DNA of 19,241 nucleotides. Source: Anaerolineales bacterium UBA832. Its GTDB lineage: Bacteria > Chloroflexota > Anaerolineae > Anaerolineales > UBA11657. The first letter of the stretch is position 1. The number at the start of each line of letters is the position of its first letter. The stretch covers positions 1 to 19,241 of the forward strand of contig DBHI01000136.1 of assembly GCA_002296125.1 (NCBI GenBank). The letters run 5' to 3'. The position numbers were made by a program, and so were the translations under genes. The notes under the pieces were generated by a model. The model was not told the DNA's origin, searched no databases, and saw only the letters and a list, made by a program, of their open reading frames with translations. Shown here in pieces: positions 15,177 through 19,241 of the stretch.

Positions 15177-15296
15177 ACAAATACTATACTCTAACTTGTG
15201 AAAGAAAAATATAAATTTCAATTAATAAGAAATAAATATTAGATTAAATATTCTTAATGTTATGACACAATAATCACAAATACTATATTAGTATTG
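15177..15296 (-). promoter_or_regulatory. phoR-pstS intergenic region: candidate pst promoter and operator
   Basis: This 120-base stretch holds three signals. An inverted repeat AATACTA/TAGTATT (15279-15285 with 15289-15295) abuts the phoR stop. A 12-base sequence occurs twice as an exact direct repeat, written ACAAATACTATA on the + strand at 15177-15188 and 15276-15287. TGACA (15263-15267) and TCACA (15274-15278) lie 11 bases apart, the spacing of Pho-box half sites. The copy next to pstS includes TATAGT, a possible -10 element. PhoB binding here is expected from the operon but is not proven by these matches. Confidence 0.4.
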
Positions 15297-16448
15297 TCAT
15301 CTATCAGATCGTAATAATGTAAACGTAATTCTTGCACCATGCTCAGATGAGTTTGAAGCCCATATACTCCCACCATGAGCCTGTACAATATGGTTAGCAA
15401 TTGCTAAACCCAATCCAGTACCAGCACCCTTCCTGGTACGATCTGCACGAAAAAATCTTTCAAAAATACGTGGTACATCATCCGGATGAATTCCTGGCCC
15501 AGAATCCTGTGTTTCAATTCGCACATATTCATCCTCGGCAATTGCACTAACAATTACTTTACCATCCGAAGGCGTAAACTTGATCGCATTATGAAATATG
15601 TTACCCAAGACTCTTTGTATTTGGTCAGCATCAGACCAAACTGGCACGTCAGTATATTCAGCAACACAAAAATCAATAGATTTAGAATCAGCTTGAGGTT
15701 GTAATCGCTCGATGGCTGACATTATAAGTGGCGTAGTAGTAACAGAATCCAACTTAATCGCAAAACGCCCTGACTCTATTAGTGATATGTCAAGCAACTC
15801 TTGAGCCATTTCCTTCAATACTTCAGTCTCTGTAGAAATTTTTTGCAAAAAAGATGTCACTTCACCAGATTTATCTTGATCCAATAACATATCCAAAAGT
15901 AATCGGATTGAAGTCAATGGAGTGCGCAATTCATGTGATATGTTTGCAAACATATCACGCTTAACTTGTTCCAAATAATGTAAATCTGAAACATCAGAAA
16001 GGGCTACAATAGCTCCATCATTGAATTTCAATGCTCGCACCTGAAAAACTTTATCATTGAACTTGGATTGCCATTGATACAGTTCTGTATCTTTGTCACT
16101 CGATACTACCCCACGACACTCAATTTCAAACTCCTCAGAATGAGTGTAACTTACAATACTTACTGCAGAATCTGATAAATCACCAAAAATATGCACAGCA
16201 ATGGGACTCGCATATATTACATTAAGTCTAGAATCCACAAATAATAAAGCCTCTTCTAATACATTGCTAGCGGCTTGCCATCTTCCACTTTGTAGTTTAG
16301 ATTTCTCAGTGACTTTGTCTAGATCATCAGTTAATATCTTGATTTGACGTCGCATAGCATCTAAAGATCGCTTTGAACTCACGTAATAGCGAAAACACAC
16401 TAAAACCAACAATATACAGATTAATATAACAACTAGAGTATTATTCAT
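15297..16448 (-). CDS. phoR: Phosphate-regulon sensor histidine kinase PhoR
   Basis: A 383-residue sensor kinase. It has one N-terminal membrane segment (about 4-22), no large external domain, a PAS-like region (about 60-150), and then the dimerisation/phosphoacceptor domain with His172 in ANISHELRTPLTS. The ATP-binding domain has N-box NIFHNAIKF (283-291), G1 DSGPGI (315-320) and G2 GAGTGLGLA (341-349). Absence of a sensory external domain fits PhoR, which reads the state of the Pst transporter through PhoU. Its ATG overlaps the phoB stop codon by four bases (ATGA), a translational-coupling overlap. Confidence 0.93.
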   Translation of the reverse strand: MNNTLVVILICILLVLVCFRYYVSSKRSLDAMRRQIKILTDDLDKVTEKSKLQSGRWQAASNVLEEALLFVDSRLNVIYASPIAVHIFGDLSDSAVSIVSYTHSEEFEIECRGVVSSDKDTELYQWQSKFNDKVFQVRALKFNDGAIVALSDVSDLHYLEQVKRDMFANISHELRTPLTSIRLLLDMLLDQDKSGEVTSFLQKISTETEVLKEMAQELLDISLIESGRFAIKLDSVTTTPLIMSAIERLQPQADSKSIDFCVAEYTDVPVWSDADQIQRVLGNIFHNAIKFTPSDGKVIVSAIAEDEYVRIETQDSGPGIHPDDVPRIFERFFRADRTRKGAGTGLGLAIANHIVQAHGGSIWASNSSEHGARITFTLLRSDR

Positions 16449-17119
16449 TCTTCAAACCGATATCCCACTCCACGTACAGTAATTATTCGCGTTGGATTAG
16501 ACGGATCCAATTCGATTTTCTTTCGTAACCATCTTATATGTACATCAACAGTATGTGTATTACCCACATAACTATAACCCCATACTTTTTCCAACAACAA
16601 ATCACGCGACAAGACTGCTCCTTTATTTCTGACAAGTTCAGCAAGAAGATTAAATTCCTTATTTGTCAAACGTAGTTCTTGATTGCCTTTGTAAACACGT
16701 CTCGAATTGATATCCATCTTAATGTCAGAAGATATGAGCACAAGATTATCAGTATCCATACTTGTTGTACGACGTAATACTGATCGAATTCTGGCAAGTA
16801 ATTCTCCTATACCAAATGGTTTCACTATATAATCATCAGCACCTGTTTCTAAACCAACGATTTTGTCCATTTCAGTCCCACGCGCAGTAAGCATAATAAT
16901 TGGAACATCTGAAGTACGACGAAGAATTCGACAGACTGACATTCCATCCATCTCAGGTAGCATCAGATCCAATAAAATCAAATCTAATTGCAAATCTTTT
17001 GCCATTTGCAAGCCATCCAAACCATTATCAGCCTCTAATACTTCATATCCTTCAGATCTCAAACCTTCTGAAAGTAATTCGCGAACAGTATCCTCATCTT
17101 CAACGATCAATATTTTCAT
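16445..17119 (-). CDS. phoB: Phosphate-regulon response regulator PhoB (OmpR family)
   Basis: A 224-residue response regulator. The receiver domain has acidic pocket Glu8-Asp9, phosphoacceptor Asp51 in LILLDLMLPEMDG, Thr78 in MLTAR, and Lys100 in YIVKPF. A winged-helix DNA-binding domain follows (about 125-223), with LTNKEFNLL, VWGYSYVGNTHTVDVHIRWLRKK and TVRGVGYRFE. The name follows from the adjoining phoR and pst genes, and the sequence alone would only say OmpR/PhoB class. It is divergent from a small hypothetical gene, with 132 bases between the start codons. TATAAT (complement of 17163-17168) could be its -10 element, but no -35 is evident. Confidence 0.92.
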   Translation of the reverse strand: MKILIVEDEDTVRELLSEGLRSEGYEVLEADNGLDGLQMAKDLQLDLILLDLMLPEMDGMSVCRILRRTSDVPIIMLTARGTEMDKIVGLETGADDYIVKPFGIGELLARIRSVLRRTTSMDTDNLVLISSDIKMDINSRRVYKGNQELRLTNKEFNLLAELVRNKGAVLSRDLLLEKVWGYSYVGNTHTVDVHIRWLRKKIELDPSNPTRIITVRGVGYRFEE

Positions 17120-17251
17120 GATAAAATAATTTCCTACAATAAGTAAAATTTAATATATTAACATTATACAAATTCTGAATATAAAATATATACAACCATC
17201 TAGACATAAAATAATTGTAATTTGATTATATACAACATAAGGGAATTCGAC

Positions 17252-17572
17252 ATGAATATAGACAAAACTATTGATGATATTGTTTTACTAGTGCAACGTG
17301 ATGGACAACCTCTTAAAGGTTTAGGAGTTCGTGACAAGAAAATCTATGTGCGCATCAAAGGATATGATAACATTGGAATATGGATAGAATTGATTGATTA
17401 TGAATTACCACAATTGGCATATTCAGATTCAAGTCCTACAACAGATGTAAAAGCAAAAGCATGTGCTTTAGTACCTTGGGCAGCAATAGAAACAATTATA
17501 CATTTTCCAGACTTAGAAGGATTTGACTTCCCTCAACCAACATTACACCAACTAGGATTCCAAAGCGAATAG
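17252..17572 (+). CDS. Hypothetical protein
   Basis: A 106-residue acidic protein, not recognised. It starts at the ATG at 17252, preceded by AAGGG (17239-17243) at suitable spacing. A TTG start at 17222 would add ten residues before the ribosome site and is unlikely. The sequence looks like a small soluble alpha/beta domain with no membrane segment or cysteine cluster. Blocks such as GLGVRDKKIYVRIKGYD and LVPWAAIETIIHFPDLEGF look conserved in style, but I cannot name a family. It is divergent from phoB, so it might share control elements with it. That is only positional evidence. Confidence 0.75.
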   Translation: MNIDKTIDDIVLLVQRDGQPLKGLGVRDKKIYVRIKGYDNIGIWIELIDYELPQLAYSDSSPTTDVKAKACALVPWAAIETIIHFPDLEGFDFPQPTLHQLGFQSE

Positions 17573-17585
17573 ATCTCAATATATT

Positions 17586-17978
17586 GTGAATACCTACAGA
17601 TTAGCATTTAATTGGTTTTGGTAACTTAACACAAGGTTTTGATACGGTAATAAAAAAGCACACTGCTTTTCTTGAACAACAATACAATATACAGGAACAA
17701 CTAAAATAACAAAACAGGACATATCTAATGCGCCAAAAAATAACCAACACTGGAAATTAATAGGAACACTAACAACACATTCCAAAAGATATACTGTAAA
17801 AATACAGCTGGAATTACTAGAATCCAATGATACTCTTTATTCAATCTCTGGTGCTACAAATACCATTACATACAATACAAAATTGCTAAAAGTATTAACT
17901 CTAATAGGTCTAGGGGATGTTCACATTGAAACAAACAGGATATGCAATACTACAATACATCTTATCTATTTACAATAA
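17586..17978 (+). pseudogene. Probable frameshifted remnant of a small gene
   Basis: An open run of 100 codons without ATG, GTG or TTG near its start runs from 17676 to the TAA at 17976-17978. It encodes sequence such as HWKLIGTLTTHSKRYTVKI and IQLELLESNDTLYSISGA. Just upstream, in another frame, 17605-17709 reads GFDTVIKKHTAFLEQQYNIQ before a TAA. One extra base in the run AAAA at 17703-17706 would join the two. A GTG at 17586 opens a 12-codon piece in the later frame that would need a further shift. I cannot identify the family. The pieces look coding because stops are rare for such A+T-rich DNA. Sequencing error at the A-run is an alternative. Confidence 0.4.
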
Positions 17979-17984
17979 TATAAC

Positions 17985-18008
17985 AAAAAACCTCCTAAAT
18001 AGAGGTTT
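17985..18008 (-). terminator. Rho-independent terminator of the aconitase gene
   Basis: On the - strand, AAACCTC pairs with GAGGTTT (18002-18008 with 17988-17994) around a 7-base loop and runs into a stretch of six T (17985-17990). It begins 36 bases after the aconitase stop codon. The right-hand side read on the + strand has only TTTATTATAA, so it is mainly a - strand terminator. Confidence 0.85.
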
Positions 18009-18044
18009 ATTATAATAATAATATCTTGATGATTAATATATAAA

Positions 18045-19241
18045 TCACAAAAGTTTGCGCAGCACTGTCTGTAATATTCCTCCATTAAGATAATATTCAA
18101 TTTCTACTGGTGTATCAATACGAACCTTTACTCTAAATTCAACTGTTGATCCATCTTGTCTCATAGCCTTTACATCTACTAATCCTAAAGGTTGTAAATC
18201 TTCAGGCAAATAAATGTCATAGATCTCACCACCTGTCAGCCCTAAAGAACACCATGTATAATTGTCAACAAATTCCAAAGGAACGACTCCCATACCAACT
18301 AGATTACTCCGATGGATACGCTCAAAACTATTGGCAATCACAGCTTGAACCCCCAACAGTTTCGTTCCTTTTGCTGCCCAATCTCGCGATGAACCTGTCC
18401 CGTACTCTGTCCCTGCTATCACAACTAGAGGAGTATCATTATCCTTATACATCATCGATGCCTCAAAAATTGTCATCTCCTGAGGATCTGACATACCATT
18501 ATGATCAAAATAAACCGTATATCCACCTTCTTTGCCAGCAACCAACTCATTCTTAAGACGTATATTGGCAAAAGTACCTCGTGTCATAACCTGATCATTT
18601 CCTCGGCGAGCACCATAACTATTAAAATTTTCTGGTAAAACGCCCTGCTCCATAAGATATTGTCCAGCTGGAGAATGTTCAGAGAATTTCCCGGCAGGTG
18701 ATATATGATCAGTAGTAACAGTATCACCCAATAATGCAAGCACTCTAGCTCCTCTAATTGGATTGATTTCCGGAACATCAGATGTAATGTTGTCAAAAAA
18801 AGGAGGTTCTTTTATATAGTTTGAATTTTCATCCCATTGATACAAAGCGTCTGATGAACCGACAATTTGATTCCATGCATTATTGCCGTCAAAAACATTG
18901 CTATATTTGTCCAAATACTGCTCAGTTTTTACTGAACTACTTATTGCTTGAGTTATTTCATCCTGAGTAGGCCATATATCACTTAAAAATACAGGCTGAC
19001 CATCAGTTCCAATACCCAATGATTCAGATTGAAAATCAATATCCACAGTACCAGCCAAAGCATATGCTACAACCAATGGAGGAGAAGCAAGATAATTAGC
19101 TTTCACATGAGAATGAATACGACCTTCAAAATTTCTATTACCTGATAAAACTGATGCAGCAACCAAATCGTCATTCTCTATTACTTTCGCAATATCAGAA
19201 TCAAGTGGACCACTATTACCAATACAAGTTGTACATCCATA
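18045..19241 (-). CDS. acnA: Aconitate hydratase (AcnA/IRP type), C-terminal part, 5' end outside window
   Basis: The reading frame continues to the right edge of the window, so only the C-terminal 398 residues are seen. The full family length is about 900. At the edge it reads GCTTCIGNSGPL, holding two of the Cys ligands of the 4Fe-4S cluster. Further on are RNFEGRIH, VVAYALAGTVDIDF, DHISPAGKFSEHSPAG, SYGARRGNDQVM, YGTGSSRDWAAKG and FERIHRSNLVGMGVVPL, all typical of cytosolic-type aconitase. It converts citrate to isocitrate in the TCA cycle. A strong terminator follows. An internal ATG at 19166 is not the real start. Confidence 0.96.
   Translation of the reverse strand, partial: YGCTTCIGNSGPLDSDIAKVIENDDLVAASVLSGNRNFEGRIHSHVKANYLASPPLVVAYALAGTVDIDFQSESLGIGTDGQPVFLSDIWPTQDEITQAISSSVKTEQYLDKYSNVFDGNNAWNQIVGSSDALYQWDENSNYIKEPPFFDNITSDVPEINPIRGARVLALLGDTVTTDHISPAGKFSEHSPAGQYLMEQGVLPENFNSYGARRGNDQVMTRGTFANIRLKNELVAGKEGGYTVYFDHNGMSDPQEMTIFEASMMYKDNDTPLVVIAGTEYGTGSSRDWAAKGTKLLGVQAVIANSFERIHRSNLVGMGVVPLEFVDNYTWCSLGLTGGEIYDIYLPEDLQPLGLVDVKAMRQDGSTVEFRVKVRIDTPVEIEYYLNGGILQTVLRKLL

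Noticed and set aside
17594..17827. A 77-residue open frame on the - strand, rich in Val, Cys and Leu
   Set aside because: It lies antisense to the better-looking + strand coding remnant, has no ribosome site, and its composition looks like a reverse-strand shadow.
1..19241. CRISPR array, insertion sequence, prophage or attachment site
   Set aside because: No regularly spaced repeats, transposase or integrase genes, or terminal repeats were seen. All genes apart from a few small ones are housekeeping in type.

Overview
This A+T-rich window (about one third G+C by eye) comes from the chromosome of a free-living bacterium. My best guess is Chloroflexota, perhaps a streamlined marine lineage. 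That rests on the low G+C and on the block dnaB - DnaD-domain gene - tandem-ATPase DnaC-like gene, whose zinc-motif N-terminus I associate with that phylum. No database search was possible, so the phylum is an inference.

Layout. Positions 1-3844 (+ strand) hold a translation and export block: rpmG, tRNA-Trp(CCA), secE, nusG, rplK, rplA, a promoter and L10-type leader ending in a terminator hairpin, then rplJ and rplL. rpoB does not follow rplL. Instead come a zinc-ribbon Nudix hydrolase, a BFN/DUF151 protein, and a replication-initiation block (dnaB, a DnaD-domain protein, and a DnaC-like protein with two AAA+ ATPase domains). A membrane-anchored protein of glycerophosphodiester phosphodiesterase fold follows, with key active-site residues replaced.

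Positions 9460-17119 (- strand) form a complete phosphate-starvation locus, transcribed phoB-phoR-pstS-pstC-pstA-pstB1-pstB2-metallophosphoesterase-phoU. PhoR and PhoB sense and respond. PstS binds phosphate outside the membrane, PstC/PstA form the channel, the two PstB proteins power it, and PhoU links transport state to PhoR. Divergent from phoB is a small hypothetical gene. A 472-nt stretch after it (17573-18044) holds what looks like a broken coding region and the terminator of aconitase, whose gene runs off the right edge on the - strand.

Most interesting signal: the two adjacent PstB proteins are degenerate in complementary ways. PstB1 lacks the Q-loop Gln and the H-switch His. PstB2 has an altered signature motif. 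In a PstB1-PstB2 heterodimer all three defects fall in one composite ATP site and the other site stays fully canonical, as in asymmetric ABC exporters such as TAP or CFTR. Second are the tandem DnaC-type loader, whose second ATPase domain has lost sensor-1 Asn, and the GDPD-like protein lacking its first catalytic His.
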